Assembly: GCF_001665235.1 (NCBI RefSeq)
Contig: NZ_LZSC01000014.1
Span: 1 to 55,485, forward strand
DNA length: 55,485 nt
From: Mycobacterium sp. 1100029.7
GTDB taxonomy: Bacteria; Actinomycetota; Actinomycetes; Mycobacteriales; Mycobacteriaceae
Direction: 5' to 3'
Positions 18,396 through 28,694 of this stretch are shown here, in pieces. A model generated the notes under the pieces. The model was not told the DNA's origin and ran no database searches. It saw nothing but the letters and a program-made list of their open reading frames with translations. The position numbers were made by a program, and so were the translations under genes. The stretch's first letter is position 1, and every line of letters begins with the position of its first letter.

Positions 18396-19093
18396 CCGAA
18401 CCCACCGCCTTCGAACTGCTCGAGCTGGCCACACCGTATGCGCTGCACGCGGTGTCCGACGACGAGCGTGCCGACATCGAGCGACAGCTTGAGGCGGCGC
18501 CGGCGTCTGTCGCCGCGGCGTTCGGCGAAGAAGTCCGCGCCGTGCGCGAGACCATGGCTGTGGTCTCGGGCGCGACCATTGCCGAGCCGCCGGCGCGGCT
18601 GCGGGCGGCCGTGTTGGCTCAGGTCGCCTCGATCCAACCGAAGCAGCAACGGCGTTGGCGCACAACGGCATTGGTGTCGGTCGCGGCGGCGATCGTGGCG
18701 GGGTTGACGGCCTTCGGCGTGCAGACGCTGTTGCGGCCGGCACCGACGCCGTCGGTCGCCGAGCAGGTGATGGCCGCCCCGGACGTGCGCACGGTGTCCC
18801 GCCCGCTGGCCAATGGGATGGCCACGGTGGTGTTCTCCCGCGATCGCAATGCCGGTGTGCTGGTGATGAACAACGTGCCGCCCCCGACCCCGGGCACCGT
18901 GTATCAGCTGTGGCTGATCGACGCGAAAGGCCCCAGCTCGGCGGGGACCATGGGCACCGCCGCCGTATCGCCCTCGACAACGGCGACGCTGAACAACCTC
19001 GGAAAGTCAACCGCCCTGGCGTTCACGGTCGAACCGGGCGCGGGATCGCCACAGCCGACGACGCCGATATTGACGATGCTGCCGCTGAGTTAG
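18392..19093 (+). CDS. rskA: Anti-sigma-K factor RskA
   Basis: This 233-residue single-pass membrane anti-sigma factor holds SigK inactive. The cytoplasmic N-terminal sigma-binding region (about 1-90) starts [22 protein letters not shown]. One transmembrane helix lies near residues 92-110 ([18 protein letters not shown]). The outer domain contains [19 protein letters not shown] and ends LTMLPLS. In M. tuberculosis RskA is cut by site-2 protease Rip1 after a reductive or redox signal, releasing SigK. The gene is complete with no frameshift. Its ATG overlaps the sigK stop, and its own stop interlocks with the stop of the opposing membrane-protein gene. Confidence 0.94.
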   Translation: MTEPTAFELLELATPYALHAVSDDERADIERQLEAAPASVAAAFGEEVRAVRETMAVVSGATIAEPPARLRAAVLAQVASIQPKQQRRWRTTALVSVAAAIVAGLTAFGVQTLLRPAPTPSVAEQVMAAPDVRTVSRPLANGMATVVFSRDRNAGVLVMNNVPPPTPGTVYQLWLIDAKGPSSAGTMGTAAVSPSTTATLNNLGKSTALAFTVEPGAGSPQPTTPILTMLPLS

Positions 19094-19935
19094 GTCTTCT
19101 TGACCAGGCTGCCCAGCACCGCGACGACCACACCGAACACCACCAACCCCGCACCGGCGGCAAGGGTCAGGTTGAGCCATGCGCGCAGTCCTGCCTCGGC
19201 GTGGTGCACCATCACCTCGGCGATCTGCCGGACGTCACCGGTGGTGCGGTTGAGCACGTCGTTGAGGTAGCGGGCACCGACCTCGATGCCGACCCATCCC
19301 GACGCTCCGACCAGTAGCGCCGAAACACCCAGACCGGCCAACGCTTTGCCGCGGCGCCGAGCCGCGAGCAGCGTCAGCAGTGCGCACGCCCCGCACATCG
19401 CCGTCGCACCCAGACTGGCCCACGGACCCCACTTGGCGACCCGGCTCAGCTGGCCCTGCCGCAGCGAGTGCGGCACCGACGCGGTCAGCGGCACGGTCAG
19501 CCTCGCGGGCACCGTGACGTTGTGTTCGCTCAGGATTTGTTGAAACGCAGGGTCATTGAGCATCGGGGCCACGTCGATCGCCCAGGAGTCACCGGAGCCG
19601 GCGTCGTCGAACAACCAGCGGTGTGCGGTGCGGTTCGCCGTCGCGAACAGCGGCGGGAACGCCGGCCCGGCCGTGAAAGCGGCGGCGGCGTCGTGCACCT
19701 GCGAGCTGTCCACCGGATACCGGCCGCCGCCGTGCTGGGCGATCAGCGTCATGGTCCGGCTGGTGAGCTCACCGGCCATCGCGGATTGCAGAGCGGCATC
19801 GCCGGCCGCCTGCTGGGCCAGCGCGGCGTAGCCATTCTCGTCAACGAGGTTGCGCTGGGCCCACATTGCGGGCACCGCGACGGCCAGCGCCAGCGTCGTG
19901 GCCAGCCACAGCACGAGCGTCGCGGTGAATCGCAC
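19090..19935 (-). CDS. Membrane protein with large extracytoplasmic N-terminal domain
   Basis: This 281-residue protein starts at GTG 19933-19935. An N-terminal helix ([19 protein letters not shown]) is followed by an outside domain of about 125 residues, then helices near [32 protein letters not shown] and a C-terminal [17 protein letters not shown]. No named family was recognised. It is not in the corresponding M. tuberculosis locus as recalled. Its stop shares bases with the rskA stop (tail-to-tail), and it lies 21 bases after the DinB-fold gene on the same strand, so those two may be an operon. Confidence 0.7.
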   Translation of the reverse strand: MRFTATLVLWLATTLALAVAVPAMWAQRNLVDENGYAALAQQAAGDAALQSAMAGELTSRTMTLIAQHGGGRYPVDSSQVHDAAAAFTAGPAFPPLFATANRTAHRWLFDDAGSGDSWAIDVAPMLNDPAFQQILSEHNVTVPARLTVPLTASVPHSLRQGQLSRVAKWGPWASLGATAMCGACALLTLLAARRRGKALAGLGVSALLVGASGWVGIEVGARYLNDVLNRTTGDVRQIAEVMVHHAEAGLRAWLNLTLAAGAGLVVFGVVVAVLGSLVKKT

Positions 19936-19956
19936 TCGCTCAATCTACGGGCCAGG

Positions 19957-20469
19957 CTAGGGCGCAATACCCCGCACGTACGCGGCTTGCCCGAGGTGCT
20001 GGGCGCAGTCGTCGATGATGCTGACGATTCGGGCGCTGGCGGTCACCGGCGGGTCCCAGTTGGTGTCCACGACGCGGGTCAGCTCCTCGGCGGTCACGCC
20101 GGCGACGTACTCGCACGTGAACTTGTGCACCGCGTGGTAGTAGCCGGACAGCAGGTCGGCGGGCGCCCGCACCTTTGCCACGTCCGCGGGGCTGTGGCCG
20201 TAGCCGGTGTCGCGGCGTGGCAGGTCCAGGCCGAAGCGGTCCACCCAGCCGTCGCGGGTCCACACCTCCTCGACGTCGGCGACCTGGGCCAGCTGGATGT
20301 CCTGCACCCGGGCGCTGTGCCAGAGCAACCAGGCGATGGTGTTGGCGTCCGGGGTGGGCCGATAGGTGGCCAGCTCGTCGGTCAGTCCTTCGGTGAGCGC
20401 GTCGACGTGTTCGATCAACCGGGTGAACGCGTCGCGGAGCAATTCGCGGGCGGCGTCGGTATCTGACAT
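19957..20469 (-). CDS. DinB-fold/mycothiol-dependent metalloenzyme-like protein (Rv0443-like)
   Basis: This 170-residue protein has the four-helix DinB/maleylpyruvate-isomerase fold. The potential metal ligands are three His: WLLWHSARVQDIQ near residue 51, YYHAVHKFTCEYV near 112, and DDCAQHLGQAAYVRG near 158. Related actinobacterial proteins use mycothiol as cofactor in isomerase or transferase reactions. It matches Rv0443 in size and location next to rskA. Start is ATG 20467-20469. The substrate is unknown. Confidence 0.82.
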   Translation of the reverse strand: MSDTDAARELLRDAFTRLIEHVDALTEGLTDELATYRPTPDANTIAWLLWHSARVQDIQLAQVADVEEVWTRDGWVDRFGLDLPRRDTGYGHSPADVAKVRAPADLLSGYYHAVHKFTCEYVAGVTAEELTRVVDTNWDPPVTASARIVSIIDDCAQHLGQAAYVRGIAP

Positions 20470-20546
20470 ACCAACGACACTACGAGGCCCGAAAAACGCG
20501 CCGTGGTCGTCCCGTACCCGACGGCCTCGGCGCGGTTAATACCGAT

Positions 20547-20591
20547 GTGGTCGATCACGAAAGATCGTGGCACGACCACTGGCACGGTCGT
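20547..20591. promoter_or_regulatory. Nested palindromes upstream of the D-aminoacylase-like gene
   Basis: GTGGTCG (20547-20553) pairs with CGACCAC (20573-20579), and inside them CACGA (20556-20560) pairs with TCGTG (20565-20569), with nearly the same centre. ACGACC (about 20572-20577) also pairs with GGTCGT (20586-20591), an alternative fold. The gap 20470-20602 is otherwise empty, so this is a likely operator or RNA switch-like structure for the gene at 20603. Confidence 0.45.
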
Positions 20592-20602
20592 AGATTGGTT
20601 AG

Positions 20603-22345
20603 GTGATCTATGACCTCCTCATTCGCAATGGCACCATCGTCGACGGCCTGGGGGACGAACCGTACGTCGGCGATATCGGGGTGATCGGCGGTGTCATCGT
20701 GGCTGTCGGGCCACAAAGAGACAGCGCCGACGGAGACAGCGCGCAGCGTGAGATCGACGCGACCGGCCTGCTGGTCACGCCGGGCTTCGTCGACCTGCAC
20801 ACGCACTACGACGGTCAATCCATCTGGTCGGAGCGCCTGACGCCGTCGTCGGCGCATGGGGTGACCACGGTCGTGATGGGCAACTGCGGGGTCGGGTTCG
20901 CACCGTGCCGCCAGGAAGACCACGACGTGCTGGTCGACGTGATGGCCGGCGTCGAGGACATTCCGGGCGTCGTGATGACCGACGGCCTGCCCTGGAGCTG
21001 GGAGACCTTCCCCGAATACCTCGACGCGCTGGACGCGGGCCGCCGGGACATCGACGTGGCCGCCTACCTTCCGCATTCGCCGTTGCGCGTCTACGTGATG
21101 GGCCAGCGCGGCGCCGACCGCGAGCCGGCCACCGCCGAAGATCTCGCGAAGATGCGGGCGCTGGCCAAGGAGGCCATGGAGGTCGGGGCGCTGGGCTTCG
21201 CCTCCTCGCGGCTGACCATCCACCAGACCGAAAGCGGTTCGCCCATCCCGAGTTACGACGCCGCCCGCGAGGAGATCGAGGAGATCGCCAGGGGCGTCGT
21301 CGACGGCGGCGGCGGGCTGCTGCAGTTCGTGCCCGACATTCCGGCCGGCGGCTACCAGCCCGTGCTGCAGACGGTGTTCGACGTCGCCGAGGACGTCGGG
21401 CTGCCGGTCACCTTCACCCTGGTCGTCGCGAACGTGGGCGACCCGACGTGGCCCGACGCGATCAACATGGTCGAAAAGGCCAACGCCGCGGGCGGCGATA
21501 TCACCGCCCAGCTGCTGCCGCGTCCGATCGGCTTGATCATCGGCTTGCAGCTGACCGCCAACCCGTTCGTGCTCTACCCCAGCTACCAGGAGATCGCACA
21601 TCTGCCGCTGGACGAGCGGGTCGCCGAGATGCGCAAACCGGAAATCCGCGCCCGTATCCTGGCCGACAAGCCCGGCCACGGCCACCCGATCCTGTACGTC
21701 GCCCAGATGTGGGACTGGATCTTCCCGCTGGGCGACAACCCCAACTACGAGCCCGACCCGGCCGACAGCATCGGGGCCCGCGCCAGGGCTCGCGGGGTGG
21801 ACCCGATGGAAGAGGCTTACGAACGGTTGCTCGACGACGACGGCAGGGCCATGTTGTTGGTCGCCACGAGCAACATGGAACGCAACTCGCTGAACACGGT
21901 CGGCGAGCTGCTGCACCGCGACGACGTCGTGCTCGGCCTCGGCGACGGCGGTGCCCATTACGGGATGATCTGCGACGCCAGCTATTCGACGTTCTTCCTG
22001 GCGCACTGGGCGCGCGACCGGGCGTCCGGACGCTTCACGGTGCCCGAGGCCGTCCGCGAGTTGACGTCGGTGCCGGCGCGCGTCGCGGGGCTTGCCGATC
22101 GGGGCCGTATCGCGGTCGGATACAAGGCCGATCTCAACGTCATCGACCACGCCGGGTTGCGGCTGCACAAGCCGGTGATCGCTTACGACTTGCCGGCCGG
22201 CGGACGCCGTTTGGACCAGACCGCGGAGGGTTACGTCGCCACCATCGTGTCCGGCGAAGTGATCGCCGAGCATGGCAAACCCACCGACGCTCGCCCCGGC
22301 AAGCTCATCCGCGGCCGGCAAAGCGCACCCGCACCCGCGCCATAA
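20603..22345 (+). CDS. N-acyl-D-amino-acid deacylase/amidohydrolase family 3
   Basis: This 580-residue amidohydrolase is of the D-aminoacylase/dihydroorotase-like type, which hydrolyses N-acyl-D-amino acids or related amides. The metal-binding HxH is in [14 protein letters not shown] near residue 70, the N-terminal beta-sandwich reads [13 protein letters not shown], and the late catalytic Asp region is [15 protein letters not shown] near residue 450. It begins at GTG 20603. It resembles Rv2913c of M. tuberculosis in family, but no such gene lies at this place in that genome, so it is a non-syntenic extra. A complex palindrome precedes it. Confidence 0.85.
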   Translation: MIYDLLIRNGTIVDGLGDEPYVGDIGVIGGVIVAVGPQRDSADGDSAQREIDATGLLVTPGFVDLHTHYDGQSIWSERLTPSSAHGVTTVVMGNCGVGFAPCRQEDHDVLVDVMAGVEDIPGVVMTDGLPWSWETFPEYLDALDAGRRDIDVAAYLPHSPLRVYVMGQRGADREPATAEDLAKMRALAKEAMEVGALGFASSRLTIHQTESGSPIPSYDAAREEIEEIARGVVDGGGGLLQFVPDIPAGGYQPVLQTVFDVAEDVGLPVTFTLVVANVGDPTWPDAINMVEKANAAGGDITAQLLPRPIGLIIGLQLTANPFVLYPSYQEIAHLPLDERVAEMRKPEIRARILADKPGHGHPILYVAQMWDWIFPLGDNPNYEPDPADSIGARARARGVDPMEEAYERLLDDDGRAMLLVATSNMERNSLNTVGELLHRDDVVLGLGDGGAHYGMICDASYSTFFLAHWARDRASGRFTVPEAVRELTSVPARVAGLADRGRIAVGYKADLNVIDHAGLRLHKPVIAYDLPAGGRRLDQTAEGYVATIVSGEVIAEHGKPTDARPGKLIRGRQSAPAPAP

Positions 22346-22383
22346 CGCCACGAAAAGGGGCCCGCCCCAGTTAAGTTATTGCA

Positions 22384-23337
22384 GTGACGAGCCCGCATTA
22401 CGCGTGGTTGCCGCCAGAGATCAATTCGGCTCTCCTGTACGCCGGTCCTGGATCGGCGCCGCTGCATGCTGCCGCGGAGGCCTGGGATGGGCTTGCCGAG
22501 AACCTGGCCTCGTCTGCATCGTCGTTCTTTTCGGTGGCGTCGGATCTGGCCAGCGGCACCTGGCAAGGCCCCTCGGCGTCGGCAATGCTGGCCGTCGCAA
22601 CCCAATACGTGAGCTGGCTGCGCGCGGCGGCGGCCCAGGCCGAGGCGACCTCCAGCCAGGCGGCCGCCATCGCGGGCGCCTTCGAAACCGCGTTGTCGGC
22701 GACGGTGCAGCCGGCAGTGGTGTCGGCCAACCGCGCGTTGGTCCAGGCGTTGGCGTCGACGAACTATCTGGGGCAGAACGCGCCGACGATCATGGACATC
22801 GAGTCCGCCTACGAACAGATGTGGGCGACCGACGTGGCGGCGATGACCGGCTATCACCACGACGCGTCGGCGGCCGCCGAGCAGCTGGCGCCCTGGCAGC
22901 AGGTGCTGCAGAACCTCGGGATGAATTTCAGCAACGGCAACCTGTCGTTCGCGCCGCACGCCGCCACCGGGAACCTGGTGCACCACATGAGCGGCATGGC
23001 CGGCCTCGATCACACCGGCGGTCACGTCGGGTCCTGGCTGACCGGCGACAATCAGCTCACCGCGGGTGGACTCCTGCATTCGGACATACCGGGCACCGGG
23101 TTCGCAGAAGCCGGGCACGTTACCGCGGCCGGCTACGGCGGCCCGGATGCCGCGATGATGGGCTCCGGCCACTACGTCACCGGCGGGATGAGCGCCACCA
23201 ACCTGCACTCGGGGCTGCTCAACTCGGCCACCGCGGGCACCGGTTTCAACCCGAACGCCGTACACCCGGGCCTGCTCAACCCGGCGCTCGCCAATTCGGC
23301 GTTCACCGCGGCGCCGGGCGTCGGCGAGCCGGCCTGA
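22384..23337 (+). CDS. PPE family protein, PPE10-like without MPTR repeats
   Basis: This 317-residue PPE protein begins at GTG 22384 with [15 protein letters not shown] (Pro-Pro-Glu at about 10-12), contains the WxG-type [11 protein letters not shown] near residue 60, and ends the PPE helix bundle with [13 protein letters not shown] at about 170. It is most like PPE10 (Rv0442c), an ESX-5 substrate linked to capsule integrity. M. tuberculosis PPE10 continues with long NxGxGNxG MPTR repeats. Here there are only about 140 C-terminal residues with loose Gly/His-rich repeats such as [23 protein letters not shown] just upstream may be a -10 of a leaderless transcript. Confidence 0.9.
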   Translation: MTSPHYAWLPPEINSALLYAGPGSAPLHAAAEAWDGLAENLASSASSFFSVASDLASGTWQGPSASAMLAVATQYVSWLRAAAAQAEATSSQAAAIAGAFETALSATVQPAVVSANRALVQALASTNYLGQNAPTIMDIESAYEQMWATDVAAMTGYHHDASAAAEQLAPWQQVLQNLGMNFSNGNLSFAPHAATGNLVHHMSGMAGLDHTGGHVGSWLTGDNQLTAGGLLHSDIPGTGFAEAGHVTAAGYGGPDAAMMGSGHYVTGGMSATNLHSGLLNSATAGTGFNPNAVHPGLLNPALANSAFTAAPGVGEPA

Positions 23338-23366
23338 CGCTGGCCGCGAGGCCTATCCTCGAGATC

Positions 23367-23768
23367 ATGCGCACCAAGAAGAGGGTGGACTTCGAGCGGC
23401 TCGCCGCCGCGCTGCCGGACTTCCCGTTCGCGTACCTGGTCACCGTCGACGACGGATACCGCGTCCACACCGTGACCGTCGAGCCGCAGCTGCGCGACAC
23501 GGTGCTCGACATCGGGCTCATCGGCGGGCGGACCCGCGAAAACCTGGCCCAGCGCAGCGACGTCACGCTGCTGTGGCCGCCGACCGAGCCGGGTGGTTAC
23601 TCGTTGATCGTCGACGGCCGGGCCGAAGTGAGCGAGTCCACTTCCGACACAGTGCGGTTGGATGTGGTGCCGACGCGGGCCCTGCTGCACCGCGACGCCG
23701 ACCCCGACTCCCCCACCGCGGCAAAAGGCGCCCTGCACGACTGCGTGGTGTTCTCGCTGCCGGCCTAG
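23367..23768 (+). CDS. Rv0441c-like protein, possible PNPOx-fold
   Basis: This 133-residue protein starts at ATG 23367, 30 bases after the PPE gene. The pattern of strands ([41 protein letters not shown]) resembles the split-barrel of pyridoxamine-phosphate-oxidase-like or F420-binding proteins. No cofactor motif could be confirmed. It corresponds in place to Rv0441c. Its stop codon starts a repeat element seen again at 29.8 kb. Confidence 0.72.
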   Translation: MRTKKRVDFERLAAALPDFPFAYLVTVDDGYRVHTVTVEPQLRDTVLDIGLIGGRTRENLAQRSDVTLLWPPTEPGGYSLIVDGRAEVSESTSDTVRLDVVPTRALLHRDADPDSPTAAKGALHDCVVFSLPA

Positions 23769-23789
23769 CGGCGATCGCAAGCGCGGCGC
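23766..23789. repeat. Dispersed stop-codon-associated element (copy at Rv0441c-like gene)
   Basis: From the TAG stop onward, 24 bases match the element at the stop of the M24 peptidase gene near 29.83 kb (other strand) with two mismatches. The shared core is GATCGCAAGCGCGGCGC. Confidence 0.65.
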
Positions 23790-23816
23790 CTTGGCTAGGG
23801 CCGTACAGTCTCATCC

Positions 23817-24377
23817 GTGAGCCGCGTCGCACCGCTTGCCCCGCCGTGGAGCGAGGCTGATGCCAGCAGCATCAACAGCTGGGGTCACCCCGACCGCGCC
23901 TATGAGCCACTGCTGCTGGTCCGCTGCCTGCAGCGGCATCCGGCACTGGCCTCGCGGCTGCGCAAGCTCGGCGAATCTCTGTACATCGCAGCGCTTTTGC
24001 CGCCGCGAACGCGGACCATCGCAATCCTGCGCAGCTGCGCGTTGGTGGGCTGCCGCTACGAGTGGGGCGGGCAGGCCGCGTTCTGGGGACCGATCGCCGG
24101 CGTCAGCGACGACGAGTGCGACGCGCTGGTCACCGGCGGACCGGACGACCCGCGCTGGAGCCCGGCCGAGCGGACGCTGATCGAGGCGGTCGACGAGCTC
24201 GAGCGCACCGGCTCCTGGACGGACGCGACGTGGAGCGCACTGGGCCGCGAGCTCGACGACGAGCAGCGCATCGAACTGCTCACCGCGGTCGGCTGGTATC
24301 GCACCATCTGCACGCTGTGCAATGCGCTGGCGCTTCCGACGGAGGGCTGGATGCGCAGCTGGCCACTAGCCGACTGA
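23817..24377 (+). CDS. Carboxymuconolactone decarboxylase-like family protein
   Basis: This 186-residue helical protein starts at GTG 23817. The core LPPRTRTIAILRSCALVGC and YEWGGQAAFWGPIAGVSDDE is the CMD/AhpD-like family pattern, as also seen in mycobacterial homologs of 4-carboxymuconolactone decarboxylase. No CxxC peroxidatic pair is present. It is not part of the M. tuberculosis order here. Its 3' end overlaps the opposing SDR gene by 12 bases. The substrate is unknown. Confidence 0.75.
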   Translation: MSRVAPLAPPWSEADASSINSWGHPDRAYEPLLLVRCLQRHPALASRLRKLGESLYIAALLPPRTRTIAILRSCALVGCRYEWGGQAAFWGPIAGVSDDECDALVTGGPDDPRWSPAERTLIEAVDELERTGSWTDATWSALGRELDDEQRIELLTAVGWYRTICTLCNALALPTEGWMRSWPLAD

Positions 24378-25190
24378 GCGGGCCTTCTTCAGGCCCGGGT
24401 GTTGGTTTTTCAGCAGCGGCAGCAGCAGCCGTCGCGGCATGAACTGAAACAGCTTGGTGCTGATTTGGCTTGGCAGCCCGGGGATCACGGATCCGCGGTC
24501 GCCGTCGAGCGCGTCGATTCCGCTGCGTGCCACGTCTCGCGCCGGCTTCCACAGGAACTTCGGGAAGGCGTCGGCGAAGGTGCGTTCGTCCATGCCGGCC
24601 TTCTGCAGGAATTCGGTGCGCACCGGGCCGGGGTTGAGCAGCGCGACGCTGACGCCGGTGCCGGCCAGTTCACCTCGCAGCCCTTCGGTGTAAGTGATCA
24701 CGAAGGCCTTGGTGGCCGCGTAGCCGACCTGTCCCGGGAAGGGGTGATAGCCCGCGGTGGATCCGACGTTGAGGATCGCGCCTTTTCTGCGGGGCAGCAT
24801 TTGCTGGACCGCGCGCGTCGTCAGGTCGATGACCGCCTCGACGTTGACTCGCACCTGCGCGATCTCGTCGTCGACGGAGGTGTTGGCCACCGACCCGATG
24901 GTGCCGATGCCGGCGTTGTTGACCAGGATGTCGACCGTCAGGCCGCGACGGGCGATCTCGTCGAAAAGGCCTGCGCGAGCGGCGGAATCGCCGACGTCGC
25001 AGCCGATCACCTCGACGCGTACCCGGTCGCCGAGTTCGTCGGCCAGCTCGCGCAGTCGGTCCTCGCGGCGCGCGACGAGCGTGACGCCGTGTCCGCGCTC
25101 GGCAAGCTCGCGGGCCAGGGCGGCGCCGATGCCCGAGGACGCCCCGGTGACGACGGCGGTGCTGGTGGGTGCAGGAGTCGGAAGGGCCAC
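24366..25190 (-). CDS. Short-chain dehydrogenase/reductase
   Basis: This 274-residue SDR shows the cofactor motif VVTGASSGIGAALARELAE at residues 13-31, the structural VNNAG motif, the catalytic Ser (VGSTAGYHPFPGQ) and the Tyr-x-x-x-Lys in GYAATKAFV near residue 159. The basic residue after the first strand (VARRED) suggests NADP(H). The C-terminal extension with MPRRLLLPLL is like mycobacterial membrane-associated SDRs of lipid metabolism. Start is GTG 25188-25190. It is convergent with, and overlaps, the CMD-family gene. The substrate is unknown. Confidence 0.88.
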   Translation of the reverse strand: MALPTPAPTSTAVVTGASSGIGAALARELAERGHGVTLVARREDRLRELADELGDRVRVEVIGCDVGDSAARAGLFDEIARRGLTVDILVNNAGIGTIGSVANTSVDDEIAQVRVNVEAVIDLTTRAVQQMLPRRKGAILNVGSTAGYHPFPGQVGYAATKAFVITYTEGLRGELAGTGVSVALLNPGPVRTEFLQKAGMDERTFADAFPKFLWKPARDVARSGIDALDGDRGSVIPGLPSQISTKLFQFMPRRLLLPLLKNQHPGLKKARSVG

Positions 25191-25212
25191 GAGTTAACAC
25201 ACTAGGTCGCCC

Positions 25213-25266
25213 AGTGTGGGGCCTAAGTATCGGTACGGCCGTCAATTCATACGTAGGCCCCACGCT
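25213..25266. repeat. 3' inverted repeat of the DUF559 gene
   Basis: AGTGTGGGGCCTA at 25213-25225 pairs with TAGGCCCCACGCT at 25254-25266 (12 of 13 bases). The right arm lies within the last codons of the DUF559 gene and the stop is in the loop. It could terminate transcription, and it shares AGTGTGGGG with the 5' inverted repeat. Confidence 0.7.
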
Positions 25267-26080
25267 CGCGGAGCTTGTCCTTGACGCGCTCCACGAGGGC
25301 GTCCGGCCGGGACAACATCTCGGCGCTGACTCTGACCACGGCCCAACCTGCGGACTCCAGTAGCGCAATCCGCTCGATATCCCATGACCGCTGATATCGA
25401 TTCGCCCAGTGCTGGATGCCGTCGTATTCGACCGCGACCTTCCACTCACGCCAACCCATGTCCACTCGAATGTGAAGGTCACGAAACTTGATCTGCGTCT
25501 CCGGCTTTGGCAGACCGGCACCAACGAGCAACATCCGCACCCTGGTTTCTTGCGGGGACTCCGCACCACCATCGGCGAGCTTGAGTGCAGCCCGCAGCCG
25601 CCGAGCACCGCGAGCACCTGGGTGCCGATCGGCGACGACACCGACGTCTGCGGGCGTGGTAAGCGTCGCATTGAGCAATGCGTCGAGGATCGTTACCGAC
25701 CGGGCGCCCGGCAGGGCACGACCGATGTCGAAACCCGTTCGGGCTGCTGTTGTTACCGGCATCCCGGCGACCATGTGCACCTCGTCATCGGTCAGGCGGT
25801 AGGCGCGGACCACGATGCCTGCCTGGCAATGCCGGTCGCTGCGCGCGATCTCCGCGGGTGCGGTCCCGTCGAGCCATTTCGTCCCGAGTATCGCCGCTGC
25901 GGACATGCCGACCAGAGTGGCGCCCGTCGACAGCCAAGCGGCCCGCGCCTTCATCGCTGCGGTTAACTCCGTGTCTTTGCAGACGTAGACGTCGCGAAAC
26001 ACTGACCGGTATCGCGTGCGCAACTCATGACGGCTGACGACACCACGGCTGAGCGCTTCGCTACCGAGAAATGGTTCCAT
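25247..26080 (-). CDS. DUF559/Vsr-like nuclease-fold protein with AbiEi-like N-terminus
   Basis: This 277-residue protein begins with a winged-helix-like segment (SEALSRGVVSRHELRTRYRSVFRDVYV) as in AbiEi-type antitoxin-like proteins. It ends in a DUF559 domain related to Vsr/PD-(D/E)xK nucleases: RVDMGWREWKVAVEYDGIQHW near residue 213 and WDIERIALLESAGWAVVRVS. Acidic residues in VDMGW and VEYDG are candidate metal ligands. Such proteins are common and multi-copy in mycobacteria with unproven function. The start is ATG 26078-26080. It is flanked on both sides by inverted repeats with AGTGTGGGG. No M. tuberculosis gene corresponds here. Confidence 0.78.
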   Translation of the reverse strand: MEPFLGSEALSRGVVSRHELRTRYRSVFRDVYVCKDTELTAAMKARAAWLSTGATLVGMSAAAILGTKWLDGTAPAEIARSDRHCQAGIVVRAYRLTDDEVHMVAGMPVTTAARTGFDIGRALPGARSVTILDALLNATLTTPADVGVVADRHPGARGARRLRAALKLADGGAESPQETRVRMLLVGAGLPKPETQIKFRDLHIRVDMGWREWKVAVEYDGIQHWANRYQRSWDIERIALLESAGWAVVRVSAEMLSRPDALVERVKDKLRERGAYV

Positions 26081-26118
26081 TCCGGCATATTCGCCGCCGC
26101 AACCCAGTTGTGTATGCA

Positions 26119-26178
26119 CCGAGTGTGGGGCTTGTGGACGAATCTCGCTGTGTGGACGTACTTATCCCCCACACTCGG
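26119..26178. repeat. 5' inverted repeat of the DUF559 gene
   Basis: CCGAGTGTGGGG (26119-26130) and CCCCACACTCGG (26167-26178) are perfect 12-base arms with a 36-base loop. They lie between the DUF559 start and the groEL2 terminator. The arms share AGTGTGGGG with the repeat at the gene's other end. They could be an operator or a mobility boundary. Confidence 0.7.
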
Positions 26179-26189
26179 CGCAGTGAAGA

Positions 26190-26240
26190 CACGAAAAAGC
26201 CCGGCCCGCTGGGGTTTCCAGGGGACCGGGCTTTCTCGTG
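26190..26240 (-). terminator. groEL2 terminator
   Basis: Arms 26190-26204 and 26226-26240 pair over 15 bases with one mismatch (core AAAGCCCGG/CCGGGCTTT). On the groEL2 strand the distal arm contains a TTTTT run. It starts eight bases after the groEL2 stop, a classic intrinsic terminator. Confidence 0.88.
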
Positions 26241-26247
26241 CTCAGAC

Positions 26248-27933
<1,686 letters not shown>

Positions 27934-27997
27934 CTACTTACGCTGGCCGGGCGCAGTGCCCGCGACGGACGACCAGAGCTGGCCTCACCGTCCCGAC

Positions 27998-28024
27998 CTA
28001 GCACTCGCCCACTGCGAGTGCCAG
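27998..28024. promoter_or_regulatory. CIRCE operator 1 (HrcA site)
   Basis: CTAGCACTC, nine bases, GAGTGCCAG: close match to the CIRCE consensus TTAGCACTC-N9-GAGTGCTAA, with changes only at the outer arms. It lies about 125 bases upstream of the groEL2 ATG. Confidence 0.92.
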
Positions 28025-28032
28025 TGTCATTC

Positions 28033-28059
28033 TTAGCACTCGCCTATGCCGAGTGCAAG
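28033..28059. promoter_or_regulatory. CIRCE operator 2 (HrcA site)
   Basis: TTAGCACTC, nine bases, GAGTGCAAG: left arm perfect, right arm two mismatches. Spacing centre to centre from the first site is 35 bases, so two HrcA dimers could bind in the groEL2 promoter. Confidence 0.93.
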
Positions 28060-28081
28060 AAGAGGGCAACGTTATCCGGGG

Positions 28082-28663
28082 CTATCGCCCAGCGCGTAAA
28101 CCGTCGACGACGACGTCGGTAACCCGCTCGGCCAACTCCGAGTTGTACGCCTCCATGGCCTGGCAGCCGACCATGATCGCCTTCACCTCCCGCACGCCGA
28201 TGTCGGTCCGCGCGGTCCCCGCCTGCTGCGCGGCACGCAGCAGCTCGTCGAGCATGGCAAGGAAGGCGTCCTCGGCGTCGGGCACGGCCGTCGCGACGTC
28301 GATCCCGAATCCGGCCAGGGCGTCGACCAGCCCGCGATCGCCCGCACCCCACTGCAGCACCAGCGACCGCAGGTAGGTGAACAGCGCCTCGCCGGGTCCG
28401 GCGGTTTCCAGTAGTGCCCGCCCGTCGTCGACCAGCCGCCGCATCCGGTCTTCGATGACCGCCTGGAACAGAGCTTCCTTGGTCGGAAAGTGCCGGTAGA
28501 CGGTGCCGGCGCCGACGCCGGCGCGCCGCGCGATTTCATCGATGGGCACCGCCAGACCCTCGGCCGCGAAGGTCTCATAGGCGACGTCGAGCACCCGCGC
28601 GCGGTTGCGCGCCGCGTCGGCACGCAGGCGACGGTCGGGCTGCGCCATCTGTTCATTCCCCAT
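28082..28663 (-). CDS. TetR family transcriptional regulator
   Basis: This 193-residue regulator has its helix-turn-helix in residues about 15-65 (RVLDVAYETFAAEGLAVPID and GVGAGTVYRHFPTKEALFQA). Its C-terminal domain resembles the SbtR-type TetR subgroup (GFGIDVATAVPDAEDAFLAMLDELLRAAQ). Start is ATG 28661-28663, with ATG 28648 as an alternative. It is divergent from an SDR gene 88 bases away with a long palindrome between, so it most likely represses itself and the SDR. No M. tuberculosis gene lies at this place. Confidence 0.9.
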   Translation of the reverse strand: MGNEQMAQPDRRLRADAARNRARVLDVAYETFAAEGLAVPIDEIARRAGVGAGTVYRHFPTKEALFQAVIEDRMRRLVDDGRALLETAGPGEALFTYLRSLVLQWGAGDRGLVDALAGFGIDVATAVPDAEDAFLAMLDELLRAAQQAGTARTDIGVREVKAIMVGCQAMEAYNSELAERVTDVVVDGLRAGR

Positions 28664-28694
28664 CGGTTGACAAAGCGGGGCGCACGTTCCGTAT

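Noticed and set aside
20555..22351. A minus-strand frame of about 600 codons opposite the D-aminoacylase-like gene
   Set aside because: The plus-strand protein has clear amidohydrolase motifs; the antisense product is His/Val/Asp-rich without motifs.
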